DNA of 64,000 bases. It comes from Bufo bufo (lineage: Eukaryota; Chordata; Amphibia; Anura; Bufonidae). The translations under genes and the position numbers were made by a program. The DNA lies in NCBI RefSeq assembly GCF_905171765.1, contig NC_053392.1:451458722-451522721 (forward strand). The letters run 5' to 3'. Below the pieces are notes generated by a model. That model searched no databases. It was not told the DNA's origin and saw only the letters and a program-made list of their open reading frames with translations. This document shows, piece by piece, positions 52,397 through 62,589 of the stretch (position 1 is the first letter of the stretch; the number at the start of each line of letters is the position of its first letter).

Positions 52397-53510
52397 ATGA
52401 TTCAGGAAGAGACACGGTCATCTTTATCTCACTTATCTTCCAATCCTGTGGATACACCCCACCCCAAAAAGAAGAGTCTTAGATCTCCTTTATCCTTCGA
52501 TTCTGAGACTGTGTTAGACGACATTCCGTCGGTCAGATCATGGGAGGAGGGGTACTCGGACGCAGGATCATCTGACAGTAACCGTAGATTTTATTTTTCT
52601 ATGGAGGACATGTCTGATCTCCTAAAAGCTGTTAGATCAACTATGGGGGTGGAAGAGGTACAGAGAACCCATTCTATCCAAGAGGAAATGTTTGGGGGCT
52701 TGCGGGTTTAGAAGATCTGTATATTCCCTATTAACGAGAATATTAGGGACATGATTCTGGAGGAGTGGTCTGACCCTGAAAAACGTTTAGGGGTCTCCAC
52801 TGCCTTCAAAAATCGATTGTTATTCGATCCTGAGGAGTCCAACATTTTTTATGAGATCCCGAAGATCGATGTCCAGGTGGCAAAGGTGAATAAAAAAAAC
52901 ATCCCTTCCCTTTGAAGATGCTTCCCAGTTGAGGGATTCCATGGACAGGAAAGCCGACAGCCTCTTGAGGAAGTCATGGGAGGCTGCAATGTGTAACATA
53001 AAGTCTATTATCGTGGCAACCTCCGTTGCCAGATCCATGTTTCTCTGGCTTAATGAATTGGAGGACCATATTAAGAATAAAACCCCTAGGGAGGAGATCC
53101 TAAATTCCCTACCCCATCTCAAATCAGCCACCGCATTTCTGGCTGATTCCTCGGCCGAGTCGGTTCGATTCTCAGCTAGAGATGCTGCCCTCTCCAACGC
53201 AGCCAGATGGGCACTCTGGATGAAGTGTTGGTCGGGGGATAAGACATCTAAATTGAAGCTCTGCTCCATTCCCTTCTCAAGAGAGTATGTGTTCGGCCCA
53301 GTGTTGGATAAGATTTTAGAGAAGGCCTCTGACAAAAAGAAGGGGTTTCCTAAAGACCGGTCCTATAAACGCCGATATCCCTTTCGTTCCTCCTCAAATC
53401 AAGACAAATCATACAGGGGAAAGGGGAAGACCGGGCGCTGGAGCTACCCCAAAGGGGGTAGAGGAAAAGGTTTCCCTTCCTCCCACTCTAAACCAAGCGA
53501 TAAACAATGA
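52397..53510 (+). pseudogene. DIRS gag-like region, frame-broken
   Basis: Two open pieces. The first (52397-52711) reads MIQEETRSSLSHLSSNPVDT and ends early at GGLRV. After a frameshifted 200-bp stretch the second (52929-53510) reads MRDSMDRKADSLLRKSWEAA, SARDAALSNAARWALWMKCW and a basic, glycine-rich tail RGKGKTGRWSYPKGGRGKG, as in the nucleic-acid-binding tail of DIRS gag proteins. Similar gag text is widespread in vertebrate DIRS1-like elements, but no enzymatic role is known. Confidence 0.75.
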
Positions 53511-54915
53511 CGCTGGGGTGGGGGAAGGCTGTCAAACTTCCTGACATCCTGGGAACTGATCTCCCAGAATCCTTGGACAAGAGAGATCATAGTCTCAGGA
53601 TACAGGATCGAACTGTCTTCAAAACCCCCAATCAGATTCTTAATAACGCGCTTCCAAATGAATTTATGGCAGGAAGTTCAGGACCTTCTGAAGATGAACG
53701 TGATTACTCAAGTCCCCCCCTAGACCAGGGAAAGGGGTTTTACTCAAACCTTTTTCTTGGTAAAGGAAAAGGAAGGCTTGTCCTGCACGATAATACATTT
53801 GAAACTCTTAAACAAGTTCATCTTGTACCGAAGGTTCAGGATGGAATCCCTGACGTTGACTGTACCCTTGTTAACCCAAAATGCTCTGATGTGTACAGTA
53901 GATCTACGAGACTCCTATCACGTCCCAATCCATACCAGTTCCCAGAAATTCCTCCGGTTTGCCATCAGAGACGACAGGGGCCGAACCCATCTCTACTAGT
54001 TCAGGGCCCTTCCATTTGGAATTTCCTCAGCCCGAGGATCTTTACAAAGTTAGTAGTGGAAATGGTGGCGTTTTTAAGGAAAGCGGGCTTGATGCTAGTT
54101 CCGTACCTAGACGACTTTCTTCTGATCAGCGACAGTCCACGCCAAATCGAATTAGACCTAGACACCCTTCTATCAACACTAGGCAGACTGAGATGGATAG
54201 TGAACAGGAACAAGTCTATCCTCTCACCATCCACAAAAATACACTTTCTGGGGATGATTCTAGACTCCCAGGCTACTTTTCTTCTTCAGGACAAGATCAC
54301 AGCTCTGCAATGAAGAATCAGAACTTTCCAGGGAAAGAGGACATGCTCAATAAGAGAAGCCATAAGCCTGTTGGGTCTATCAACCTCATGCATACCAGCA
54401 GTACCCTGGAGTCAGAATCATTTCAGGCCCTTATAAATCTGGATCCTCGGGATCTAGGACAAACAACAGTCTTCACTAGACCGCATGGTACCTATCCTAC
54501 CGTCAGTGAAGAAGTCCCTAGATTGGTGGAAGATTTCTTCAAATCTGTCCAAGGGGACACCGTGGCAGAAGACTTCCTACATGCAGGTCGTGACAGACCC
54601 TACATGCAGGTCGTTACAGACGCAAGTCTTTCAGGTTGGGGCGCGAATCTGTTTCAGGGAACCTGGCCCCAATCAATCAGGTCACAGTCATCAAATTTCA
54701 GGGAACTGATGGCGGTCTGGGAAACCCTAAAAGTGGCGGAGGAGAGTCTTCAGGGTCACAATTTAAAGATCCTCTCAGACAACATGACGACCATCACTTA
54801 TTTCTCACACCAAGGAGGGACACGGGGAAATACAAGCGCCATCTCTCAGAGAACCCTATCTGCTTATCTTAGACGACAGGATTATTCTCAGATTAGATCC
54901 AGGGTTCCTCCCTAA
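53511..54915 (+). pseudogene. DIRS reverse transcriptase and RNase H
   Basis: RT text is spread over shifting frames. One frame (53757-53999) gives CTVDLRDSYHVPIHTSSQKF, with the first catalytic Asp. Another gives LMLVPYLDDFLLISDSPRQI near 54090, with the YLDD box kept, and KIHFLGMILDSQ. A third (to 54915) gives the RNase H part VVTDASLSGWGANLFQG, SSNFRELMAVWETLK and LKILSDNMTTITYFSHQGGT. At least two frameshifts separate these. A short duplication (CCTACATGCAGGTCGT twice near 54577 and 54599) is also visible. Confidence 0.88.
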
Positions 54916-55385
54916 AGTTGTGTCCAGCTTCCATCGCAGCCTAGAGATCATCCTACCTTTCTTCTGTCAAAACCCCTCAAATAACAAAGAGTTAATCTTC
55001 CACTCCTTAGATGTCAGACGCCCTGTATTAAATTACATTGAGGCTACCAAGAGCTTCTGGAAGTCGGACATTCTGTTAGTCCTGTTTGCAGGGAAGAACA
55101 AAGGCCAGAAAGCTTCCAAATCCTCTCTGGCCAGATGGATCAGGAACACTATCTCTCTATGCTACGAGATTCAGAATCTCCCATGTCCCGTTAACCTGAG
55201 GTCCCATTCAACCAGGGCCATGTCATCCTCTCAAGCTGAAAGGGCTGGAGCTTCCCTTGATGACATTTGTAAAGCTGCCACATGAGCCAGTGTCCATACA
55301 TTTGTAAAGCATTAAAGACTCTACTTTTCCAGAGCTTCTGATCTGTCTTTTGGACGTAAGGTCCTTCAAGCAGTTGCCCCCTCTT
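54916..55385 (+). pseudogene. DIRS tyrosine recombinase
   Basis: Open from 54920 to a stop at 55285, then in the same sense. It reads LIFHSLDVRRPVLNYIEATK, LFAGKNKGQKASKSSLARWI, CPVNLRSHSTRAMSSSQAER (the HxxR pair), GASLDDICKAAT, then TGA where a Trp codon is expected, ASVHTFVKHYK with the candidate nucleophilic Tyr, and DLSFGRKVLQAVAPS. It would integrate a circular intermediate without DDE chemistry. The single nonsense codon lies just before the Tyr segment. Confidence 0.88.
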
Positions 55386-55401
55386 GATATTTATTTTGTA
55401 T

Positions 55402-55500
55402 ATCTCCTTGTATGCCGTCGTGATGATGCTATGGAAAAACCGGAATTAGTACTTACCGGTAATTCAGTTTCCATGAGATCATCACGACGGCACATTATTA
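55402..55500. repeat. DIRS internal complementary region
   Basis: CTCCTTGTATGCCGTCGTGA and GATGCTATGG are complementary to the left outer edge (50577-50608). ACTTACCGGTAATTCAGTTT and CCATGAGATCATCACGACGG are complementary to the right outer edge (55722-55770). The two pieces are adjacent, as in the Dictyostelium DIRS-1 circle-junction model. Confidence 0.9.
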
Positions 55501-55639
55501 CCTCCCATTTTTTTTCTTGTCCTGTGCTCTTAGGAGGCCTCCGGAAGGTATGAGGTAATATCTTCCTTCCTTTCTCAAGTCATTATGTTCTTGTATTCAT
55601 TACTCACCACCTTGTTTGCTCTGTGTGATTTTGGAAACA

Positions 55640-55772
55640 CTGGTGTTTGTGGTGGGAGGGGGGAATTTAAACCTTTCTCTGTTCCTGCGCCTACAGAGGT
55701 CAGGGGTCAATCTCCTTGTATGCCGTTGTGATGATCTCATGGAAACTGAATTACCGGTAAGTACTAAATCCG
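55640..55772. repeat. DIRS right inverted terminal repeat with extension
   Basis: GTGGTGGGAGGGGGGAATTT through GGGGTCAATCTCCTTGTATG mirrors the left repeat. The outer edge ATCTCATGGAAACTGAATTA and CCGGTAAGTACTAA has no match at the left end but is matched in the internal complementary region. Confidence 0.88.
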
Positions 55773-56707
55773 TTTTTTTCATTTCATTGCCACATTTTGA
55801 CTCCTATAACTTTTTTGTAGTTATGTGCAGGTATTGGGTGAGGAATCATTTTTTGCGGGGCGATCTGAACTGTACATTGATACCATTTTGGGGTGTGTAT
55901 GCTTTTGATTGCTTTTTGTTCCGTTTTTCGGGGGGGAAGTGAAGTGAACAAAAAACGGCATTCTGAGCTTATAAAAAATTTTCAGCAGGTTTTCTTCTGC
56001 AGCTAACACTTTCAGTGCATCTGAGTGTTGCTTTTTGCTTCACAGTAAATCTAATCAGAGCTCCCCTGATGGCTCAATCTGTAGCTGCAATGTGTACTTT
56101 CCCTGACAAACACTCATTATAGCTAAATGATCTGTTTGATAAGAATTTAGCTTCGCCCCCTCAGCATCCACCCATTTTTTGTTAGTTTTTCTCAGTCCCA
56201 CTTGCCAAGAGCCATTACTTTTTTACTTTTCTTTTCTGCAACATCATTTTTTTAAAATTTTTTTTTTTTTTTGGGGTTTATGTGCGCCAAAATTGACTTT
56301 ATCTCCTAATATAAAAAAAAAAATCGAAACTTTTGAAAATATTTTCTTTCTTTGCGTCATCAAATTCTGGCACCAATAGCTTTTTTTTATATTTCCATTT
56401 ACAGAGATGTGTGCAGGCTTGATTTTTGCAGGTGTGCTGTAGTTTTTACTGGTACGATTTAGTAGGACAAAAGTTTTTGATCACTTTTTATTCAAAAAAG
56501 GGACAACATTTTTTGTGGGGTGAAATGATAAAACAAAAATGGTAAATCTGCAGTAATTTCTTAAACGTTTAAAAAAAATGTACTGTACTTTATATTGCCC
56601 TTAGGGAACTTTAACATGCGATCCTTTGTTAACTTATTTCATGGACTGCATTAGTATACTACTGCAGTCTAGGGGATTTTTATGGTCTGCCTGTCAGTAG
56701 CAGGCTT
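55773..56707 (+). repeat. Old R1-type repeat sequence
   Basis: ATTTTTTGCGGGGCGATCTG, TTGATACCATTTTGGGGTGT and TTCACAGTAAATCTAATCAG: the first two are R1 landmarks, more diverged than the copies at 11.8 and 33 kb. The later part (56180-56700) is T-rich and unassigned. Confidence 0.5.
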
Positions 56708-57088
56708 TAAAGGTGTTCTCTGCTTTTGCTATATTGATGACCTATCGTCAGGGGCCAACCACCAGCACCCCTGCCAATGAGCTGTTTGAAGAGAACGCAG
56801 AGCTCATACGAGCGCTGTGTTCTCTTCTCTGTTTACCCGCTCGCTGTTGACTTGCAGCAACGAGCAGGTGTAATTACAGCCGTAGTCGAGTTCAATGGTT
56901 CGGCTCCATCCTATTCAAGTGACTCGGACAGAGCAGCTGTAATTACACCTGCTCGCCGCTGGAATGTCAGCGGCGAGCAGGTAAACAGAGAAGAGAACAA
57001 ACAGCTGATTGGTGGGGGTTCACGCAGTCGGACCCGCACTGAGGATAGGTCATCAGTATAGCAAAAGCAGAGAACCGCTCTAACAAGC
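56708..57088. mobile_element. Palindromic MITE, about 380 bp
   Basis: GGTGTTCTCTGCTTTTGCTA and TTGATGACCTATC on the left are mirrored by GATAGGTCATCAGTATAGC and AAAAGCAGAGAACCGCTCT on the right. The inner arms are GTAATTACAGCCG and ACAGCTGTAATTACACC. The open frame at 56777-57061 is an artefact of the palindrome. Confidence 0.8.
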
Positions 57089-57370
57089 AGTTTTCTGAGA
57101 CATGCCTGTCAGGAAAGGCCCCAGTCTGCCATAGCAACTGATTAGCGCTCCACAACTTTGACACACGGGCTTCCGTTTGGAGGATGGATGAATCCCCCTT
57201 CCTCTGTTTAACCCCCCAGATGACGAGGTGCTTTTGACTGCAGCATCTAAGAAGTTTAAGTTTATTTGCTAGTTTATTAGAGCAAGGCATTGATACCTGA
57301 GTTAGTCTGTCAATGATTGCCAAAAGATCTGTAATTATCTTATAATAACAGCTTTCATTAATTTCCCCTG
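57089..57370. other. Unassigned intron sequence
   Basis: Contains a phrase similar to the GC-rich end of R1 (GGCTTCCGTTTGGAGGATGG). No gene. Confidence 0.35.
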
Positions 57371-57545
57371 TCCTTTTCCACTGGTCCCTTAACTCGTTCG
57401 CTACCAGCGCCGTACATGTGTAAACATGGCCCCCTCTTGCACGTCATGGCCAGCAGGTCTCTGCTGTTTCATACAGCAGAGACCTGCGGCTAATTTCCAC
57501 AATGCTATGCTTTGATCTAATTAAACTCTCTTCTCAGCGCCATAT
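57371..57545. repeat. R1-end-like hairpin
   Basis: GCCGTACATGTGTAAACATGG followed by the perfect hairpin GCAGGTCTCTGCTG...CAGCAGAGACCTGC (57450-57486). The phrase CCAGCGCCGTACATGT is repeated at 61352. Confidence 0.55.
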
Positions 57546-57960
57546 TAAAGTGTACAGCCCTCTAAACTACATGCTGTACAAGAGGCATTAGTGTACATTT
57601 TTATCAAAAGGCATAAGCCATGCTAAGGTTACCTCTTTGAGTGGGACCTACTCTGACAAAAAGGCGCAGCACAGTGCGGTGATAAAGCGGCACTGCCCTA
57701 GTAGGCGGCAGGACCCAGGAGTCAAACAGCAACCCTGCTGTCTCACAGTGCCACCTATGGCACTAGGTCCCACCAACACAGCGCCACAAAAACAAAGACT
57801 ACCACACAGTACTGCACCATGTGAACAGTTGTCTAATACAACATGTCCATTGCTATCAGGAGCTACAGGTCAATGACCACTTATATGCAGACTTCTGCGA
57901 AATTAAAACCACCTGTGCCGAACGGGAGGAGTGCTGATTCCAGTAGTAAAGAAGAAAGAT
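57546..57960. other. Unassigned intron sequence
   Basis: No coding region recognised. A short open frame at 57637-57876 has no similarity I know. Confidence 0.35.
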
Positions 57961-58460
57961 TCAAATAACATATATCGGGGGGAGAAAAACAGAACTGGAT
58001 CGCACATCCACAATAAATATAAACATCATGGGTATCATCGCAACCAAAAACGCCCATAATAAATAAATATATATATATATATATTTATTTAAAAAATCCA
58101 ATAAGGTGAATGCCATAACGGAAAAAGTGTCGAAATGGCCAATTTGCAATTTTTTTCATTGCTTCTGTTACCCAAATAAATGTAATAAAATGTGATCAAG
58201 AAGTCACGCACACTCCAAAATGATATCAATAAAAACTACAGATTGTTCCGCAAAAAATGAGCCCCTAAACAGCTCAGTAGACATAAGTATGAAATAGTTA
58301 TGGTGGTCAGAATATGGTGATGTAAAAAAAAAACAAAAAACTTTTTTTATCAAAGTTTATACCTATACATATGGGGTATCGTAATCTTACTGACCCAGAA
58401 AATGAAGGGCATTGGTCAGTTTTGCCATAAGTAAAACGGTGGAGGAATTGCTTTTTTTTC
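57961..58460 (-). repeat. R1 repeat fragment, inverted
   Basis: GCAAAAAATGAGCCCCTAAA, CGTATAGAGC-type text and TATCGTAATCTTACTGACCC match other R1 pieces in inverse orientation. The stretch at 58350-58455 matches 2210-2325. Confidence 0.55.
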
Positions 58461-58822
58461 ACCTAAGTTAAACATCCGGCAACCACTGCGTATAGAGCGG
58501 GATCAGATCACTTCTCGCACCCCAGTCATTTAATATTGCGTTAGGGGTTCTGAAGAGGTTAAATAAGCATTTCAGTTGTCAGTTCAGAGAGCAGCTCTCT
58601 GACGGATTCACTGTGAAGCAGAGAGGAATAGTCTACAGATGCAAAACGTGAAAACTGCAGAGAATAAGCTGGTGAAACCTTTAAATTAAAATTAATCGAA
58701 TAAATGATTTTTAAATTGGAATGAATTGGTGAAAAAATTCCCCCAAAGGTGTCCAATAGCTGATCTTTTACTGTAATGTAATAATGTATTTAACGGCTTT
58801 ATTCCTTTCCTCCTATCTTGAG
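58461..58822. other. URB2 intron end
   Basis: Unique AT-rich sequence ending in the acceptor tract ATTCCTTTCCTCCTATCTTGAG at 58801-58822. Confidence 0.5.
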
Positions 58823-58983
58823 GTCCCTGGTTCAATAGTCAGATACTCCAGAATGCTGAAGTAGAGCTGCAACACTTATTAAATGGAGTAACAGAAAATT
58901 GTACCTGTGAAGAGTTTCACACATTATTGACGTTCGTTTTTAACAAACTTGAAGTCTGCAACTTGTGGAGAAAGCGTTATAAG
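58823..58983 (+). CDS. urb2: URB2 coding exon (2 nt + 53 codons)
   Basis: Acceptor CTTGAG|GT and donor AAG|GTTGGT. The first two bases complete an AGT serine codon begun by the last base of the giant exon, so the join reads NLLA-S-PWFNSQILQ. It continues NAEVELQHLLNGVTENCTCE, EFHTLLTFVFNKLEVCNLWR and KRYK, ending in phase 0. Only this reading frame is open, and the preceding exon's phase demands exactly this frame, which is strong internal support. This is the region just before the conserved C-terminal Urb2/Npa2 domain, which should be encoded beyond the window. Confidence 0.9.
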
Positions 58984-59434
58984 GTTGGTAATTTTTCTTT
59001 ATCTGCTGCTCAACAGCAGCAGTGTTGCAATTCCTCTAACTCCGCGCATGTCCTCTTTGTGCTCCAACACAGTAGTTATAATAATAAAATACATAGCCTG
59101 TTTCCCCAGGAACAGCAGCTGTGATGCAGTGATGTCATTGCCCCTGGTGAGCTGAGCAGAAGAGTGCTCAGGCTGGAGAATGATCCCTGGCCTGTGCTCT
59201 CTTGCTCAGCAGGCACGATAATGTCACTGCATTGCTGGGAAGGGCGCAGGCCGGCAAATGGTGGAGCAGGTACCTGAAAACTCAATTGAAATCTATAGTG
59301 GTGGTTATGGAACAGTTTTTCAACAGTATTCTACGGAACAGTAGACCGCACAGAAAAAAAGCCATATCGATTGACACAGATTATCACTAAAAATAAAATG
59401 TGACCAATTCTCAATAAGACATTTTATCTTTCAG
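58984..59434. other. Short URB2 intron (451 bp)
   Basis: Contains an inverted pair (GAACAGCAGCTGTGATGCAGTG near 59112 and CACTGCATTGCTGG near 59226), probably an old MITE. Nothing coding. Confidence 0.6.
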
Positions 59435-59545
59435 GTCCTCTTTGCTGGAATCACAATGACTAGACTCCTACTTAAGTGTTCTTTAGAAGAAGATAAAAGA
59501 ACATTATTCTGGTCTGCAGCATCTCAGATTATAGCATCACTAGTG
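59435..59545 (+). CDS. urb2: URB2 coding exon (37 codons)
   Basis: Acceptor TATCTTTCAG|GTC, donor CTAGTG|GTGAGT; phase 0 on both sides. It reads VLFAGITMTRLLLKCSLEED and KRTLFWSAASQIIASLV and continues KRYK from the previous exon. A helical, leucine-rich segment like the rest of URB2. The frame is exactly 111 nt, and no later exon is seen before the window ends. Confidence 0.85.
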
Positions 59546-59654
59546 GTGAGTTTTAAATTTGTGTTTATTTTGTTAGGCTTGCCATAACCTGATTCAATTA
59601 GATAATGCGAATGGTACCAGTGAGTGTGTGGTTGGTGGGGAGGGGTCTCTAATA

Positions 59655-61236
59655 CACTGCTCAAAAAAATAAAGGGAACACTTAAACAACACAATGTAAC
59701 TCCAAGTCAATCACACGTCTGTGAAATCAAACTGTCCACTTAGGAAGCAACACTGAGTGACAATCAATTTCACATGCTGTTGTGCAAATGGGATAGACAA
59801 CAGGTGGAAATTATAGGCAATTAGCAAGACATCCCCAATAAAGGAGTGGTTCTGCAGGTGGTGACCACAGACCACTTCTCAGTTCCTATGCTTCCTGGCT
59901 GATGTTTTGGTCACTTTTGAATGCTGCCGGTGCTTTCACTCTAGTGGTAGCATGAGACTGAGTCTACAACCCACACAAGTGGCTCAGGTAGTGCAGCTTA
60001 TCCAGGATGGCACATCAATGCGAGCTGTGGCAAGAAGGTTTGCTGTGTCTGTCAGCGTAGTGTCCAGAGCATGGAGGCGCTACCAGGAGACAGGCCAGTA
60101 CATCAGGAGACGTGGAGGAGGCCGTAGGAGGGCAACAACCCAGCAGCAGGACCCCTACCTCCGCCTTTGTGCAAGGAGGAACAGGAGGAGCACTGCCAGA
60201 GCCCTGCAAAATGACCTCCAGCAGGCCACAAATGTGCATGTGTCTGCTCAAACAGTCAGAAACAGACTCCATGAGGGTGATATGAGGGCCCGACGTCCAC
60301 AGGTGGGGGTTTTGCTTACAGCCCAACACCGTGCAGGATGTTTGGCATTTGCCAGAGAACACCAAGATTGGCAAATTCGCCACTGGCGCCCTGTGCTCTT
60401 CACAGATGAAAGCAGGTTCACACTGAGCACATGTGACAGACGTGACAGAGTCTGGAGACGCCGTGGAGAACGTTCTGCTGCCTGCAACATCCTCCAGCAT
60501 GACCGATTTGGCATTGGGTCAGTAATGGTGTGGGGTGGCATTTCTTTGGAGGGCCGCACAGCCCTCCATGTGCTCGCCAGAGGTAGCCTGACTGCCATTA
60601 GGTACCGAGATGAGATCCTCAGACCCCTTGTGAGACCATATGCTGGTGCGGTTGGCCCTGGATTCCTCCTAATGCAAGACAATGCTAGACCTCATGTGGC
60701 TGGAGTGTGTCAGCAGTTCCTACAAGACGAAGGCATTGATGCTATGGACTGGCCCGCCTGTTCCCCAGACCTGAATCCAATTGAGCACATCTGGGACATC
60801 ATGTCTCGCTCTATCCACCAACGTCACGTTGCACCACAGACTGTCCAGGAGTTGGCAGATGCTTTAGTCCAGGTCTGGGAGGAGATCCCTCAGGAGACCG
60901 TCAGCCACCTCATCAGGAGCATGCACAGTCGTTGTAGGGAGGTCATACAGGCACGTGGAGGCCACACACACTACTGAGCCTCATTTTGACTTGTTTTAAG
61001 GACATTACATCAAAGTTGGATCAGCCTGTAGTGTGTTTTTCCACTTTAATTTTGAGTGTGACTCCAAATCCAGACCTCCATGGGTTGAAAAATTTGATTT
61101 CCATTTTTTTATTTTTGTGTGATTTTCTTGTCAGCACATTCAACTATGTAAAGAACAAAGTATTTCAGAAGAATTTTTAATTAACTCCGATCTAGGATGT
61201 GTTATTTTTGTGTTCCCTTTATTTTTTTGAGCAGTG
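59655..61236 (+). mobile_element. Tc1-like transposon, copy 3, apparently complete
   Basis: TA at 59653-59654 and 61237-61238. Ends CACTGCTCAAAAAAATAAAG and TTATTTTTTTGAGCAGTG. Length 1,582 bp. It inserted 109 bp after a URB2 donor site, in the same orientation as the gene. Confidence 0.95.
59907..60977 (+). CDS. Tc1-like transposase, uninterrupted (356 codons)
   Basis: Same family as 31759-32829, from which it differs at about 20 residues. Two helix-turn-helix regions (about 16-65 and 80-130) are followed by the catalytic D167 (LFTDESRF), D258 ([10 protein letters not shown]) and E293 ([12 protein letters not shown]), all kept. GSMRLSLQP at residue 16 gives the alternative, more family-typical start. 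Several changes could matter to function (R18L next to that start, P42A and R83P in the DNA-binding half), but none touches the triad. It lies sense to URB2, so its own start and TIRs would be transcribed within the intron. Confidence 0.95.
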   Translation: MVTFECCRCFHSSGSMRLSLQPTQVAQVVQLIQDGTSMRAVARRFAVSVSVVSRAWRRYQETGQYIRRRGGGRRRATTQQQDPYLRLCARRNRRSTARALQNDLQQATNVHVSAQTVRNRLHEGDMRARRPQVGVLLTAQHRAGCLAFAREHQDWQIRHWRPVLFTDESRFTLSTCDRRDRVWRRRGERSAACNILQHDRFGIGSVMVWGGISLEGRTALHVLARGSLTAIRYRDEILRPLVRPYAGAVGPGFLLMQDNARPHVAGVCQQFLQDEGIDAMDWPACSPDLNPIEHIWDIMSRSIHQRHVAPQTVQELADALVQVWEEIPQETVSHLIRSMHSRCREVIQARGGHTHY

Positions 61237-61238
61237 TA

Positions 61239-61329
61239 TATTGGTCCCTTAGGCAAATTCAAAAGAGCAGTACTATCCATATTTTTGCCATACTGCAAAT
61301 TTGCTAAAAAGTTGGAATTCTGTATGGCG
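61239..61329. other. URB2 intron, unassigned
   Basis: Short unique sequence between the Tc1 copy and the inverted R1 repeat. Confidence 0.4.
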
Positions 61330-62089
61330 CAGATGTCCGTGACTTAAGGACCAGCGCCGTACATGTATCCGATACGCGGCAGGGGTCCGGCAGTCACAGA
61401 GAGCCGGACCATTGCTGCATGCGCCGGCATTGGTGAAATCAGAGCTGCCGGCGCCTTAACCCTTTATGTGCAGCGGTCAGCGCTGACCGTGACACATGCG
61501 ATGTCCTTGCGGGTATTGGAGCTGCCATGGTGTTCCCGTGCTGCTGTTACGGGGACCCAATGGCATGGAATGCAGCACGATGCCTTCCGGGAGAGCCTGT
61601 GAGTTCCAGCCCCCTGGATCTCACAGGCAGGAAGCTGTAAGTGTATTACAGTGTGTAATACACTTACAGCCAATGCATGATAATACAGAAGTATTGTCAT
61701 GCATTGTAAAGGGGATCAGACCCCCAAAAGTTGAAGTCCCAGAGTGGGACAAAAAAGAAAATAGGGGGAAAAAAAAGAAAAGTACACATATTGGGTATCG
61801 CCGTGTCCGTATTGACCGGCTCTAAAAAAAAATAAAAAATAAAAAAATATCACATGACCTAGCCCCTCAGGTGAACACTGTCAAAAAATAAAATAAAAAC
61901 TGTGCTAAATAAACAATTTTTTGGTCACCTTACATCACTAAAAGTGCAACACCAAGCGATCAAAAAGGCTTATACACCCCCAAAATAGTACCAATCTAAC
62001 CGTCACCTCATCTCGCAAAAAATGAGCCTCTACCTAAGACAATCGCCCAAAAAAAAAAAAAAAAAAGACTCAGAATATGGAGACACTAA
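61330..62089 (-). repeat. R1 repeat copy, inverted
   Basis: GCGCCGTACATGTATCCGAT, hairpin GTGTATTACAGTGTGTAATACAC, AGCCCCTCAGGTGAACACTG, TTGGTCACCTTACATCAC and GCAACACCAAGCGATC are the R1 landmarks read backwards. Confidence 0.65.
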
Positions 62090-62585
62090 GGCTACTTTCA
62101 CACTAGCGTTGTTTTAATCCGGCGTTCAATTCCGACACCGGAACTGCCCGCCGGATCCGGAAAAACGTGTGAAAACGGATTACATTTGAATCCTGATCAG
62201 GATTTTGATCACAATGAAAAAATGCATTGGAAAAAACGGATCCGCAATTTATGGACTTTAACTTTTTTTTTTAATTTTTTCGGGTTTAACATGCAAAAGC
62301 CGGATCCAGTTTGACTGAACACACAGCGCCGGATCCGGCGTTAATGCAAGTCAATGGGAAAAAGACCGGATCGGCGTTCAGTCAAAGTGTTCAGGATCAT
62401 GCTACGTTTTTCTGAAAAGCCTGATCAGTCAAAAAGACTGAACTGAAGACATCCTGATGCATCCTGAACGGATTACTCTCCATTCAGAATGCATTAGGAT
62501 AAAACTGATCAGTTCTTTTCCGGATTTGAGCCCCTAGGACGGAACTCAGCGCCGGAAAAGAAAAACGCTAGTGTAAAAAAAAAAG
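62090..62585. mobile_element. Harbinger-like MITE with damaged right end
   Basis: Left end GGCTACTTTCACACTAGCG after TAA (62087-62089). Interior GGCGTTCAATTCCGAC, GCGCCGGATCCGGCG hairpin. The right end reads AACGCTAGTGTAAAAAAAAAAGTA, so the final GTAGCC is cut after GTA, where the Tc1-like element at 62590 begins. Confidence 0.8.
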
Positions 62586-62589
62586 TATA

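Larger units (their letters stand above)
50573..55772 (+). mobile_element. DIRS1-like retrotransposon
   Basis: Inverted terminal repeats lie at about 50577-50680 and 55640-55742 (CATACAAGGAGATTGACCCC and its mirror). An internal complementary region at 55402-55500 contains the complement of both outer edges back to back. Between them come gag-like, RT, RNase H and tyrosine recombinase regions in DIRS order. The recombinase type means no target-site duplication is expected. All coding parts are broken by frameshifts. A deleted Tc1-like element sits in the 5' leader at 51239-52175. Confidence 0.92.

Noticed and set aside
60015..60682. Long antisense frames (144 and 161 codons) over the Tc1 transposases, also at 32054-32721
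   Set aside because: Shadow frames: GC-rich codon use of the transposase leaves the opposite strand open. No known domain.
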